From positions 1 to 64,000 of the forward strand of contig NZ_JAAGVY010000012.1 in NCBI RefSeq assembly GCF_010686655.1: a DNA stretch of 64,000 nt, in the 5' to 3' direction. The notes beneath the pieces were generated by a model that saw nothing but the letters and a program-made list of their open reading frames with translations, had not been told where the DNA came from and searched no databases. Positions 19,943 to 29,103 of the stretch are shown here, piece by piece. The position numbers and the translations under genes were made by a program. The stretch is from Cryomorpha ignava (GTDB lineage Bacteria; Bacteroidota; Bacteroidia; Flavobacteriales_D; Cryomorphaceae). Each line of letters opens with the position of its first letter. Position 1 is the first letter of the stretch.

Positions 19943-20656
19943 CTACGCTATTTCTGTGTTGAACAGTTTCCAGACAACCATAAAAGGTAGAATTTCAAGG
20001 GTGCAAAGGTACAAAATAATATATACCCGTGAAACAGTGTAACTAAAACTCATCAATAGGCCCTGAAAAAGGCGAAAGAGGATAAAAAGCAGAAAGAGAA
20101 CACCAATAACATTGAAAAGAATATTAAGAGAGCCTACGTTAATAAAACATATCGCAATTGCTAAAGGCAAGAATATGACTCCCAGAGCCTTATTAACCAA
20201 AAAGACCTCAAAAAGATATTCCTTTACAATACCCGGATCATGCAGCACTTTTCGTAAAATAAAATTTAAGACAAGCTTTAGCAAATACACTCCCGCCACC
20301 AATGCCACATATATAAGGTAAAGCTCCCACCCCTCGGCCTGCGTAAAATTCCATCCATAAAATTTCGAAGCACCAAATAGAATAAGACCGATTACGAGTG
20401 CGAAATTGATAAATAAAAGCACAGAAACACGGTGTGAAAAAACCAACTCTTCGCGCATTACCTGGCGCAAAATCTGAATTCGCACCAAACTACTAAACAG
20501 CCGAAAAAGCCTCCTGGTGTAGGCAGCGCGCACATAAGCAAGCACAACGAGTATAACGAAAAATGCGGCAAGCATCCAATATTCATAAAGATTTGGAGTA
20601 TGACGCAGCTCTGGAATCAACTGGCCGGTGTTATTTATTTGAAGCAAAATATGCAC
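19943..20656 (-). CDS. DUF4271 integral membrane protein
   Basis: This 237-residue protein has about six hydrophobic helices (for example WMLAAFFVILVVLAYV, LLFINFALVIGLILFGA and VIFLPLAIAICFINVG). The order DUF4271 - hemD-like - rnpA identifies the family. It is an inner-membrane protein of unknown function, restricted as far as I know to Bacteroidota. Confidence 0.8.
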   Translation of the reverse strand: MHILLQINNTGQLIPELRHTPNLYEYWMLAAFFVILVVLAYVRAAYTRRLFRLFSSLVRIQILRQVMREELVFSHRVSVLLFINFALVIGLILFGASKFYGWNFTQAEGWELYLIYVALVAGVYLLKLVLNFILRKVLHDPGIVKEYLFEVFLVNKALGVIFLPLAIAICFINVGSLNILFNVIGVLFLLFILFRLFQGLLMSFSYTVSRVYIILYLCTLEILPFMVVWKLFNTEIA

Positions 20657-20874
20657 GGTGCGAATATCGTATAAATGAATCGGTTTTCTATGCTACATAT
20701 TAAGAAGCCGATTTCAATTATTATTTCGGATCCAAAAGGTTACTCAATCGTTCTAACCCAAGATTAAAAGAACTTCTTAGCTCCTCGTGTGTTTGGAATA
20801 TGAGAAAACAGCAATTTGGATTAGGGAACAAACCAACTTTTTAAATTACCAAAGAATAATCAAACTCTGGTTCG
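20657..20874. other. Divergent intergenic region
   Basis: This gap separates the divergent DUF4271 and acyl-CoA dehydrogenase genes. Apart from the -7 box immediately downstream I see no RNA gene or repeat in it. Confidence 0.5.
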
Positions 20875-20882
20875 TAACTTTG
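20875..20882 (+). promoter_or_regulatory. Bacteroidota -7 promoter box
   Basis: TAACTTTG matches TAnnTTTG and lies 20 bases before the ATG of the acyl-CoA dehydrogenase gene. The short leader suggests transcription starts close to the start codon. Confidence 0.55.
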
Positions 20883-20901
20883 CACCCGAAAAATTAACAC
20901 T

Positions 20902-22080
20902 ATGCGTACAGACCAATATCAAGGACACGACTATTTTGACATGGATGACTTGCTTAGCGATGAGCATAAGCTGGTGAGAGAGACTGCCCGTGCATGGGTA
21001 AAGAAAGAAATGTCGCCTATTATTGAAGAATATTTTGAAAAAGGAACTTTTCCACGTCAGGTAATACCGGGTATGGCCGATATTGGCGCCTTTGGGCCCT
21101 ATATCCCCGAAGAATATGGCGGCGCAGGCCTCGACCAGATTTCTTACGGAATAATTATGCAGGAATTAGAGCGTTGCGACAGCGGCTTACGCTCTACATC
21201 TTCTGTTCAAAGCTCGCTTGTAATGTATCCCATCTGGAAATACGGAAACGAAGAGCAACGCAAAAAATATCTTCCAAAACTCGCTACCGGTGAGCATATT
21301 GGATCATTCGGCCTTACCGAGCCAGATCATGGTTCGAATCCGGGTGGAATGGTAACAAATTTTAAAGATGCCGGCGATCATTACGTTCTTAACGGCGCAA
21401 AAATGTGGATTTCGAATTCTCCGTTTTGCGATATCGCTGTAGTTTGGGCAAAGAACGAAGAAGGCAGAATTCACGGATTGATTGTGGAACGTGGCATGGA
21501 AGGTTTTACCACACCCGAAACACATGGAAAATGGAGCCTTCGCGCCAGCAATACCGGCGAGCTTGTTTTTGATAATGTAAAAGTGCCTAAAGAAAATCTC
21601 CTTCCTAATAAATCTGGTCTTGGCGCACCACTTGGTTGCCTTGATAGCGCCCGCTACGGAATAGCTTGGGGAGCAATTGGTGCAGCACTTGACTGCTACG
21701 ACTCAGCATTGCGTTACTCAAAAGAACGCATTCAGTTTGGGCGACCTATTGCCGGATTCCAGCTACAGCAAAAGAAACTTGCAGAGATGATTACCGAAAT
21801 CACAAAAGCACAGTTGCTTACTTTCCGCCTTGGCCAATTGCGAAATGAAGGTCGTGCCACAAGCGCCCAAATCTCAATGGCGAAGCGAAATAACGTTGCT
21901 ATGGCTCTTGACATTGCCCGCGAAGCCCGTCAAATTCACGGTGCAATGGGTATTACAAATGAGTATCCGATTATGCGCCACATGATGAATCTCGAGTCGG
22001 TTATCACCTATGAAGGAACGCACGATATTCACCTTTTGATTACCGGGTTGGATATTACTGGTGAGAGTGCTTTTACTTGA
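20902..22080 (+). CDS. Acyl-CoA dehydrogenase, glutaryl-CoA dehydrogenase-like
   Basis: This FAD flavoprotein of 392 residues has the acyl-CoA dehydrogenase motifs GSFGLTEPDHGSNPGGM and RQIHGAMGITNEYPIMRH. The catalytic base Glu is in YEGTHDIHLLITG near the C-terminus, the position used by glutaryl-CoA dehydrogenases. The N-terminus (DMDDLLSDEHKLVRETAR) and RSTSSVQSSLVMYPI also resemble that subfamily. It probably acts in lysine or tryptophan breakdown, oxidising and decarboxylating glutaryl-CoA to crotonyl-CoA. It is a single-gene transcript with its own promoter. Confidence 0.9.
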   Translation: MRTDQYQGHDYFDMDDLLSDEHKLVRETARAWVKKEMSPIIEEYFEKGTFPRQVIPGMADIGAFGPYIPEEYGGAGLDQISYGIIMQELERCDSGLRSTSSVQSSLVMYPIWKYGNEEQRKKYLPKLATGEHIGSFGLTEPDHGSNPGGMVTNFKDAGDHYVLNGAKMWISNSPFCDIAVVWAKNEEGRIHGLIVERGMEGFTTPETHGKWSLRASNTGELVFDNVKVPKENLLPNKSGLGAPLGCLDSARYGIAWGAIGAALDCYDSALRYSKERIQFGRPIAGFQLQQKKLAEMITEITKAQLLTFRLGQLRNEGRATSAQISMAKRNNVAMALDIAREARQIHGAMGITNEYPIMRHMMNLESVITYEGTHDIHLLITGLDITGESAFT

Positions 22081-22082
22081 TT

Positions 22083-22126
22083 TGAGTATTGGGTATTGTG
22101 TAGCCTCGTCGATTTATCGCGAGGCC
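22083..22126 (+). repeat. Dispersed intergenic repeat, copy A
   Basis: The element runs from a TTGGGTATTGTGTAG stretch into CTCGTCGATTTATCGCGAG. The reverse complement of 48020-48066 carries the same sequence with a few substitutions, so two inverted copies sit 26 kb apart, each next to a gene 3' end. The CTCG/CGAG ends can pair into a small hairpin. Confidence 0.7.
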
Positions 22127-22184
22127 GTCCATTGCGAGTATGGAGATAAGATTAAGATACCAAATCCATTTTTGATAAACATTT

Positions 22185-22214
22185 AAGCGCGGATTTTCAA
22201 AAGAAAATCCGAGC
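22185..22214 (+). terminator. Terminator-like hairpin after acyl-CoA dehydrogenase
   Basis: CGGATTTTC pairs with GAAAATCCG around a short loop, followed by a T-rich stretch. The stem is almost the same as that at 25190-25217, after a different gene. Confidence 0.6.
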
Positions 22215-22553
22215 TTTCTTATGTGTTTACTTTCTTGGTGCGTATTAGGGTTATTTTCTTGACAAACAGCACTCTATTTATTAAGTTGAATAGAGGAAAC
22301 GGCCGGGTTACTTTGCTATAGGCCTGAACGAGCTTCTTGGTGATCTAGAATTTAGCTAGCCTTCACACTTTTTTTGCATGCGTCGGCGTCACATTGCTTT
22401 CATTCATCTGCTAATCATTGTAAATTGGCTTTTTTTAGTATTTTCGTTGCCTGTAAAAGCGATTTCAATTTAGGAAGGCGTATCACCTGCTTCCCAAATA
22501 AAGGGTAATTCTTTTTAAATCAGAATATTAGAATCAAACAGTAAAAACTTAGA
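22215..22553. other. Gene-free interval
   Basis: These 339 bases between the terminator and the next gene show no open frame of note, no tRNA and no clear promoter. No repeat was recognised. Confidence 0.4.
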
Positions 22554-23321
22554 GTGAACTTAATTTACAAAATCTTATTGTTAATTTATTTTTTGACAAT
22601 ACCATTTTTGGGTAATTCTCAATTCTCCTATATTGGCGCCGGAGTAGCTTTGCGAACTACAATTATTAATAAACCTCAGCTTAAAGGTTTAGATAAAACC
22701 AAAACCAGGGCAACAACCTTTGAGATAAATGGAATGTACAGACCCCTAAGGTTTTTTGCAATAGGAGCTAACATTAGCATTCCCGTTAATGAAGCTACAA
22801 ACTTCTCATTTGAGGAAGCAGAAACAAATTCTGGAAATCCTTTTAATGGATTTGGCTCGTCTGGCTTTGGTGCAAACAAGTATTCTGAATACATACCAGA
22901 AACATTTGAATATACAGTTGAGCAATCAATGGCTGTAACATTTAAAGCTCGTCTCTATGCTTTCATTAATAGCGGTTTATATTTCGACTTCAGGTTTTCT
23001 ATAATGAGCTTGACAGAGAGTTTAATTATTGAAAGGGATGCCCAAGTAAATATTCCAGATATTGATATTAATGAGAGAGAACAAACAGGAGTATTTTTTC
23101 CTGGATTTGGAGTTGGACTTCACGAGCACCTTGGTAAGCATATTTTTATTGATTTAAGTGTCAATTTCGATTTTATGAATATTAAGAACGATGGTTTTAC
23201 ATCTGATGAAGTTGTATACACGGGGCCTGATAGTGATGTGTACGAAGTTACCTTTGAAGATTTAATTAGCGGTAAAAAGAATTCTCATGTGTTCCAATTC
23301 TCTCTTGGTTATATTTTTTAA
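22554..23321 (+). CDS. Secreted protein, probable outer-membrane beta-barrel
   Basis: The start is a GTG giving MNLIYKILLLIYFLTIPFLG, a signal peptide. The mature part alternates hydrophobic and polar residues in amphipathic strands (for example FIDLSVNFDFMNIK) and ends in VFQFSLGYIF, with the terminal aromatic residue typical of outer-membrane barrels. At 255 residues it would make a small barrel of roughly ten strands. No specific family is recognised and the upstream context is empty. Confidence 0.6.
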   Translation: MNLIYKILLLIYFLTIPFLGNSQFSYIGAGVALRTTIINKPQLKGLDKTKTRATTFEINGMYRPLRFFAIGANISIPVNEATNFSFEEAETNSGNPFNGFGSSGFGANKYSEYIPETFEYTVEQSMAVTFKARLYAFINSGLYFDFRFSIMSLTESLIIERDAQVNIPDIDINEREQTGVFFPGFGVGLHEHLGKHIFIDLSVNFDFMNIKNDGFTSDEVVYTGPDSDVYEVTFEDLISGKKNSHVFQFSLGYIF

Positions 23322-23673
23322 ACCCATGAGTATAGAATGGGTTATAAACTAATTGGAAAATATGCTTTGTTTTTTTGTTCTCAAATGCAGAACCTTTCAT
23401 TATTCCATTCTAAAAAAAGACTTTTAAATGAACAGACTCTACTTATAGGTTTATTTTTAAAGACCTTATACTAAATCTATAATTGAATTTCGAAGGAATG
23501 AATAATAGCTTAAAATTCTTATCTTTTTCCTATGATTTTTTCGAATATAAAATACTCACTATTCGGATTTTGGCGCTTAGACGCACGCATATTTTTTTTA
23601 CCGATCAAACTTTAAAGATTAAGTCTACGCTATGGAAAAGCTAAAGCTTTAACTATGCCTTTTAATATATAAC
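23322..23673. other. AT-rich gene-free interval
   Basis: This 352-base AT-rich stretch between two secreted-protein genes holds no credible open frame or structural RNA. No consensus promoter stands out. Confidence 0.4.
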
Positions 23674-25152
23674 ATGAACAAATCAGCCCTCATTTTAATA
23701 GCTGTCTTCTTTACTCTTTCAGCCCAAGCACAATATCACTTTGACCTTTATTCAGTTCCCGATAGTGCTGCTGTGTTTATAAATGGCGATGAAACCTGCA
23801 CAACACCTTGCAGGGTAAAATTTTATTGGAAAGACAATGTAGATGGTAAAATTATATTTACAGTAAAGGCTCCTGGGCGAGAAACCTGGAGTGATACTTT
23901 ATTCGAGAAGCCGTTCAGATTCGATTTTCAAAAAACTGCTATACTTAAACACGAAGTTTCTAAATTAAAATTAGACTCGATCACCCCGGTTATAGGGTTT
24001 GACAAGTTGATTACTGAGTTTGAAGAAGGAACCAAAATTGGTACATTCCAGAAAAGTAAAAAAGAAATTCAAACGCTTAAATGGATTAACTCATACAAAA
24101 TTGGCGATGATTCATTTACCCAAAAATTTTATGATGTACTCAGCGAGCAAGGATTTCAAACACCCTTCAATGGGAAAATAGTCCTATTTAAGAATGATCA
24201 AGATAAAATTCGCTTACCTCGGTATTTAGTGGGGGCTAAAATCACCGAATTTAAGTTGCAGCTAGAAAAAACCAAAGACTTAGAAGGAGACCACCAAATT
24301 AAGGGCTTTACAGTTATGGGTGTAGACTGGAAAGTGCTCGATAAAAAAACAAACAAAGTAGTTCTTACCTATTCGAATAAAAATATGCTACACTATAGGC
24401 TGTCTCATTACAATAGATATCCAGATAATTCATTGGTTTTTGAAGAAGCGCTATATGAATTTCTACGCAACAGCGAATTTTATGAATTAGTAAACAGTTC
24501 TGAAGTAAGTATTGATTACGCAATGATTGGCGATAGTGCAAGCAATATACAACGTGCTATAACCATTCCTACAATACCGGAGTTTGAAAAGCTAAGCGAT
24601 ATGATTAAATATGCCAACCCTGCGTGCGTTACCATTATAACAGATGGTGGTTTCGGAAGCGGTGTTGTAATAAATAGTGAGGGCTACGTTCTTTCTGCTT
24701 ATCATGTTGTAGAGTCTGTAAATCAGATAGATGTCAAATTCTCAAATGGGCTTACGCTTAATGCAGACATTATAGCCTACGATTATGCAAATGACATTGT
24801 GCTGCTCGACATTAATGGTTCAGGTTTTCCAGCTTTGCCTGTTTCTATTGGCACAGAAGTTCCTTTGGGCGAAGAAGTAATTACCATTGGCACACCGGCA
24901 AGCATAGACCTTGGTCAAAGCATTGCCAAAGGACTTATAAGTGGAAAGAGATTGATAGAAGATCGCGTTTATTTGCAAGCTGATATTGCAGTAAGCCCTG
25001 GAAATAGCGGCGGGCCATTGCTGAACGCTCAAGGCGAAATAATAGGCATTGTGCAAAGCAAAATTGTGACGGAAGGTGTGGAAGGAATTGGGTTTGCATT
25101 GCCAATGGAAAAAGCTTTGGAGATGTTGAATTTAAGGGTGAAGGTGGAGTAG
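23674..25152 (+). CDS. PEGA-domain trypsin-like serine protease
   Basis: A signal peptide (LILIAVFFTLSAQAQ) is followed by a PEGA-like beta domain at about residues 22-95 (FDLYSVPDSAAVFINGDE). A middle region with no assignment spans about 95-300. The C-terminal 180 residues form an HtrA-type chymotrypsin fold: His in LSAYHVVESVN, Asp in DYANDIVLLDI and Ser in SPGNSGGPLLNAQGEIIGI. No PDZ domain follows, unlike DegP. The protein is exported and is probably a periplasmic or surface protease that uses PEGA for attachment. A strong terminator follows the gene. Confidence 0.82.
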   Translation: MNKSALILIAVFFTLSAQAQYHFDLYSVPDSAAVFINGDETCTTPCRVKFYWKDNVDGKIIFTVKAPGRETWSDTLFEKPFRFDFQKTAILKHEVSKLKLDSITPVIGFDKLITEFEEGTKIGTFQKSKKEIQTLKWINSYKIGDDSFTQKFYDVLSEQGFQTPFNGKIVLFKNDQDKIRLPRYLVGAKITEFKLQLEKTKDLEGDHQIKGFTVMGVDWKVLDKKTNKVVLTYSNKNMLHYRLSHYNRYPDNSLVFEEALYEFLRNSEFYELVNSSEVSIDYAMIGDSASNIQRAITIPTIPEFEKLSDMIKYANPACVTIITDGGFGSGVVINSEGYVLSAYHVVESVNQIDVKFSNGLTLNADIIAYDYANDIVLLDINGSGFPALPVSIGTEVPLGEEVITIGTPASIDLGQSIAKGLISGKRLIEDRVYLQADIAVSPGNSGGPLLNAQGEIIGIVQSKIVTEGVEGIGFALPMEKALEMLNLRVKVE

Positions 25153-25189
25153 GGTCTGGACACAAAGTCAGTCTGAATGAGAATAATAA

Positions 25190-25224
25190 GCGCGGATTTT
25201 CAAATCAAAATCCGCGCTATTTTT
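25190..25224 (+). terminator. Rho-independent terminator
   Basis: GCGCGGATTTT pairs perfectly with AAAATCCGCGC around a 6-nt loop and is followed by TATTTTTT. It ends the PEGA-protease transcript and can also serve the converging anti-sigma gene. Confidence 0.85.
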
Positions 25225-25253
25225 TATGGTTGATTTTTATTTTTTGTTCTTCA

Positions 25254-27725
25254 TCATTTTCTCAGCGTAAAGATTATAGGAAGATTGTATTGAACGGGAA
25301 CGGCACTTCCTCTTTGGCGCCCTGGAGTCCAGTTCGGCATCTCGCCTATCACCCGAAGTGCTTCTGCATCGATGTCAGGACTCACGCTCCTTAGAATCCG
25401 TGGATTTCCGAGAGATCCATCTGCATCTATAACAAAAGTGACATATACTGTACCGCTAATGCCGTTGTTCTTTGCTTCCGCAGGATATGCAATATTCTCT
25501 TGTAGAAACTTCATCATAGCCTTATCGCCGCCAGGGAATGAAGGCATTTGTTCTACTATGGTAAATACCTGCTGTTCAATCAATTTTATACTGGTAGTAT
25601 CAACCGGCAATCGTTCTTCAACTTCTACTGCCGTGCTCTGATTACAAGGAAAAGCTACCTCGCGAAGTTTAGAAATAACATCAGTAATTTCCTTTTGTCT
25701 TGCAACTTCGGCATTATAAGCCTCGGTCAATTTTCTCATTTCAATCCTTCTTGCTTCGCGCTTTTTCACTATTTCGCGTTGCTCTCTTTCCTGCCTTGCT
25801 TTATTCGCATTGATTTGGCCTAACCGATTCTTCAATCTTCCAAAATTCATTTCTACACCCAAAAGAGCAGTTTTTATTTCATCAATATCGGCAGAAGCCA
25901 TTGCAAAGTGAATTTCGTTTTCAAGCTTGGAATCAAAATTTTTATAACCCCAGTTGTAGCCGTCGGGAGTTTGCTCTATTGCAAAAACATGGGAAACAGA
26001 ATTTTTCGTTCGCTTTGGAAAGCGCGCACGATACTTTCCAGCATTTTTAACCAGACCTGTGTAGGTGTTGATTTCGCCCAACCATACGTTCACATCTGCA
26101 TTTTCCGATTCGTTTTCTATCTCAATTGCAACTTCTCTGCTATTGTTCGTCAATTGTGGCATCATGTATTTGTCAATATTACCCCATCCGGCAGAAGCCC
26201 ATTGCGTGGCGAATACATTAGACGAAGATTGCCTTACGGTTGATGGATTCAGGCTAGCCGGTAAACTTGATGAAAGCCCATCTCGTTTTGCAGCCAGCAA
26301 TTCTAATTTCGTTTGGTTCTTCTCATTGTAATCTGCCGAAATTCGGTTGTGGATATCGCGCAACTCCTTTCGCCTTTTTACATAATAAGCTTGAAGCCGA
26401 TCTGAATACAAAGCCGCATCTTTAATGTTTCCCAGATTCTGTTTTGCAAATTCTTCAAAAACCTTTTTCAGATTTCCGCCCGCTGCTTGCGCCACCAGCG
26501 CATCGCATACATAAAGGTCTTTATCCAAATCCCGAATGTAAATCTGAAGCAAGGCATCTCCGTTTTGCGCTTTATGGATTACTTTAATCCGTTCTTCAAA
26601 TGCTTTTGTAGCTATGAACGAATTCTGAAATTTAGCCTTTTTAATAGTTTCGATCGATGCCGGATCAATGCCGCAATCTTGCAATACACCCGAAGCTGTT
26701 TCATCTACTCCAAGCAATTCGTCCGCTTTCGGTATTTCATTAAGGCCCCAATTTAAGGAATAGTACAAACTGTCAACAACGGTATTGGTTGTTTTTTCAT
26801 AACTCAAAAAAGGCATGTTCGCAGAAACTTCATTGGCAAAGCCTTCCGGTAAAAAATCTAATTCAGAAAGCGGAACTGTAACTAAGAACTGCTCAAGTGG
26901 TTTTGGATCTACCCAGTTAATGCTGCCATCGGGTTTTACTTCACCCTGAAACAACCTCATTTCTGTGTCACTTTCAGGAGTTGGAATTTCAATATATAAT
27001 GGTCTTTTGGGATTTATTTTTACCGGCCTTCCGTCGATGGTGGTTTCCGTATAAAACATTCCGCCCGATTCAAGCACAGACCCATTGCTAACAGTATGCA
27101 AGTTGTAGAGTACCATTTCTGAAACACCAAATGCTTCAACCAATAATAATTCTACTTCGCCGCGAAGCTCTTTTCCGGTTTCATCGATAAAAGCATTCTT
27201 AGGAACGATTATTAGCATGCCGTCTTTGCCAACTATCGTGGCGCCATCATCGCTTTTGAAACTAAACTTTTGAATATCAGGAGTGACGTACAATTTCTTT
27301 CCACCCAATTCAGATATTTTATTCCCATTTTGATCCATCAGTTCTTGAGAAAAGGAATCTACCCCTAAAATGTTTTCGCCACTTGTTGAGATTTCAGTTG
27401 AAACTTCGGTCTTAGTCGCTGATGTGTTATTCGATTCCTCCAAACTTTGGTTTGGCCAAAGTGCCCATGTGGTCAAGATTACAGCCAGCCCAATTAATCC
27501 AATAATTAGAGTGGAATTCATCCCACCTTTCCGACGAATAATATCAATCTTGGAACGCAATTCTTTTCGGTTTATCGCTTTACGCAATAATCTTACCTCA
27601 GCCAAAGTTTCAGCCAGTTCGCCGTTTGTAGTGAGTTCATTTTCAAACTCTTTCCGGTCTTGCGCATTCAATTCATTATTCAAATAAATTTCAACGCGTT
27701 CAATATTATTTAGTGCTAGTCTCAT
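25254..27725 (-). CDS. Membrane anti-sigma-like protein with C-terminal TonB domain
   Basis: This 823-residue protein starts with a helical cytoplasmic domain (IERVEIYLNNELNAQDRKEF) like those of anti-sigma factors. One transmembrane segment (about 71-91, STLIIGLIGLAVILTTWALW) follows. A long periplasmic part includes beta-rich segments (FSFKSDDGATIVGKDGMLI), a coiled coil rich in Arg/Glu (about 645-700) and a TonB C-terminal fold (FPGGDKAMMKFLQENIAYP to PNWTPGRQRGSAVPVQYNLP). The gene follows the ECF sigma gene by 3 bp, so it is probably its membrane-bound regulator. The fused TonB domain could sense or touch an outer-membrane protein. No zinc-binding HxxxCxxC motif is seen at the N-terminus. 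Confidence 0.75.
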   Translation of the reverse strand: MRLALNNIERVEIYLNNELNAQDRKEFENELTTNGELAETLAEVRLLRKAINRKELRSKIDIIRRKGGMNSTLIIGLIGLAVILTTWALWPNQSLEESNNTSATKTEVSTEISTSGENILGVDSFSQELMDQNGNKISELGGKKLYVTPDIQKFSFKSDDGATIVGKDGMLIIVPKNAFIDETGKELRGEVELLLVEAFGVSEMVLYNLHTVSNGSVLESGGMFYTETTIDGRPVKINPKRPLYIEIPTPESDTEMRLFQGEVKPDGSINWVDPKPLEQFLVTVPLSELDFLPEGFANEVSANMPFLSYEKTTNTVVDSLYYSLNWGLNEIPKADELLGVDETASGVLQDCGIDPASIETIKKAKFQNSFIATKAFEERIKVIHKAQNGDALLQIYIRDLDKDLYVCDALVAQAAGGNLKKVFEEFAKQNLGNIKDAALYSDRLQAYYVKRRKELRDIHNRISADYNEKNQTKLELLAAKRDGLSSSLPASLNPSTVRQSSSNVFATQWASAGWGNIDKYMMPQLTNNSREVAIEIENESENADVNVWLGEINTYTGLVKNAGKYRARFPKRTKNSVSHVFAIEQTPDGYNWGYKNFDSKLENEIHFAMASADIDEIKTALLGVEMNFGRLKNRLGQINANKARQEREQREIVKKREARRIEMRKLTEAYNAEVARQKEITDVISKLREVAFPCNQSTAVEVEERLPVDTTSIKLIEQQVFTIVEQMPSFPGGDKAMMKFLQENIAYPAEAKNNGISGTVYVTFVIDADGSLGNPRILRSVSPDIDAEALRVIGEMPNWTPGRQRGSAVPVQYNLPIIFTLRK

Positions 27726-27728
27726 GGC

Positions 27729-28271
27729 TCAGGAGTTTTTTATAGAAGCAAGTTTTATGGCCTGCTCCATACATTTGTACTTTTGAGTTTTAGCAGAGTT
27801 CACACTCGAAAAACCCATCGCCACAGCGATATCCTTCATTGATTCCTTTCGGGAATAAAACCGGTTGAAAATCTCGCGGCAACGCTTTGAAATTTCATCC
27901 AGCACCTTCTCCAATGCCTTTGATTTTTCCTCTTTTTCTTCATGAATTCCTAATTCTTCATTGCTCAAAATCAAAGTGTCTTTCCACTCCAATTCCTTAT
28001 TAGATTGTTTTTTACGCAGCTTGTTTTTCCATAGTAAGCGGTTTATGCCATATAGATAGGTCGTTAGTTTTGATGATAGCTCAAAAGATGGTTCGCTCAC
28101 CTTTTCAATCAGCAATATCAATGAATCGTGAAATGTTTCTCGCGCCTCGCTTTTGCTTCCGCCAGATGCGGCTATCAAGGATTTGATTTTCGGGAATTCA
28201 CGATACAAGTACCTGATTGGCTCATCTGTCTTACCAGAGCGTATTGATCCTATTATTTCTCGGTCGTTCAT
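27729..28271 (-). CDS. ECF-type RNA polymerase sigma factor
   Basis: At 180 residues it has region 2 (ETFHDSLILLIEKV then TTYLYGINRLLWKNKL) and a C-terminal region 4 helix-turn-helix (FNRFYSRKESMKDIAVAMGFSS in outline, with SVNSAKTQKYKCMEQ as recognition helix). These match extracytoplasmic-function sigma-70 factors. The membrane anti-sigma-like gene lies 3 bp downstream. Two perfect palindromes lie just upstream of its start and may mediate control of its own mRNA or promoter. Confidence 0.88.
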   Translation of the reverse strand: MNDREIIGSIRSGKTDEPIRYLYREFPKIKSLIAASGGSKSEARETFHDSLILLIEKVSEPSFELSSKLTTYLYGINRLLWKNKLRKKQSNKELEWKDTLILSNEELGIHEEKEEKSKALEKVLDEISKRCREIFNRFYSRKESMKDIAVAMGFSSVNSAKTQKYKCMEQAIKLASIKNS

Positions 28272-28277
28272 GCTTTT

Positions 28278-28316
28278 CTTTTCACTTTAATGTCGAGAAA
28301 GTGAAAAGGTAACCTT
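28278..28316 (-). promoter_or_regulatory. Paired palindromes in the sigma-factor leader
   Basis: CTTTTCACTTT (28278-28288) and AAAGTGAAAAG (28298-28308) are perfect 11-bp arms around a 9-nt loop, only 6 bases from the sigma ATG. A second overlapping palindrome, AAAGGT-A-ACCTTT, lies at 28304-28316. They could form alternative mRNA hairpins that hide the start, or be protein-binding sites. Confidence 0.6.
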
Positions 28317-28488
28317 TGTTTTTTTGGAACAAAGGTTGAGCCAGAAATGTAATACCGAAAATAGAGCCATCATCTTGTTTAGCTGTAAGCTAAAGATTCA
28401 AGGCCTGATGTGATCATTTTCAAATTGAATGCTAGGCGAATACAATCGGTTTATACCGTTTAGGTGCACAGCAAAAAGATGGCTAAAA

Positions 28489-29103
28489 CTATGAGAAGTA
28501 CCCGTCAACTTCTTGAATTATTCTATTTTTAACATCGTTCCAAGTAACAGGTTTAAGCATTTTAGGCATTGGCTCAATATCTGCATCATTGAAGTAGGTA
28601 AGGCTCTTGGCGACTAAAAAATCAGACCCATCAGGAAATTTTGAATAATAATACTCAAACATTTGAGCCAACGACAAAGTTTTGAGTAGAAAGAACAGGT
28701 CGATAAAATCTTTTTTGGCTCCTCTACTTGTTATCGCCGATAATTTCATTGCAGCAATATCTTCAATTGAAGCTAAACGTATATTGTCAACCACTTCAAC
28801 CGGTCTCAAAAAATCATATTGATATGTAACAAAATCAACCTTGATATCATCAATCAAAATATTTAATACTTTAGGGGAATGATTGATAATTTTTATTTTA
28901 CCTAATGAGTCAATTTGGTCCAAGATAGGCGCAACTTCCAACTCTGAAAAAGCAAATAGATCTAAATCTACAGAAAGTCTATGACCAATTTGAAGAGCCA
29001 GAGCAGTTCCTCCAACAAGGCGAAAATTACTCAGATAATCAATTTCCTGAAGTCGCTTTAATAATTGTAGTGTTTCGGGATGGATTGTTGTATAATGTAA
29101 CAT
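28489..29103 (-). CDS. AbiEii/AbiGii-type nucleotidyltransferase toxin
   Basis: This 204-residue protein has the nucleotidyltransferase core of AbiEii proteins: FRLVGGTALALQIGHRLSVDLDLFAF, with the GG and the DLD metal-binding pair, followed by IDDIKVDFVTYQYDF and DIAAMKLSAITSRGAKKDFIDLFFLL. Such enzymes act as toxins in AbiE abortive-infection and toxin-antitoxin modules. It overlaps the preceding gene by 46 bp, so the three genes 29566-28489 form one unit. No AbiEi-type transcriptional antitoxin is visible; the DUF6922-like protein may take that role. Confidence 0.83.
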   Translation of the reverse strand: MLHYTTIHPETLQLLKRLQEIDYLSNFRLVGGTALALQIGHRLSVDLDLFAFSELEVAPILDQIDSLGKIKIINHSPKVLNILIDDIKVDFVTYQYDFLRPVEVVDNIRLASIEDIAAMKLSAITSRGAKKDFIDLFFLLKTLSLAQMFEYYYSKFPDGSDFLVAKSLTYFNDADIEPMPKMLKPVTWNDVKNRIIQEVDGYFS

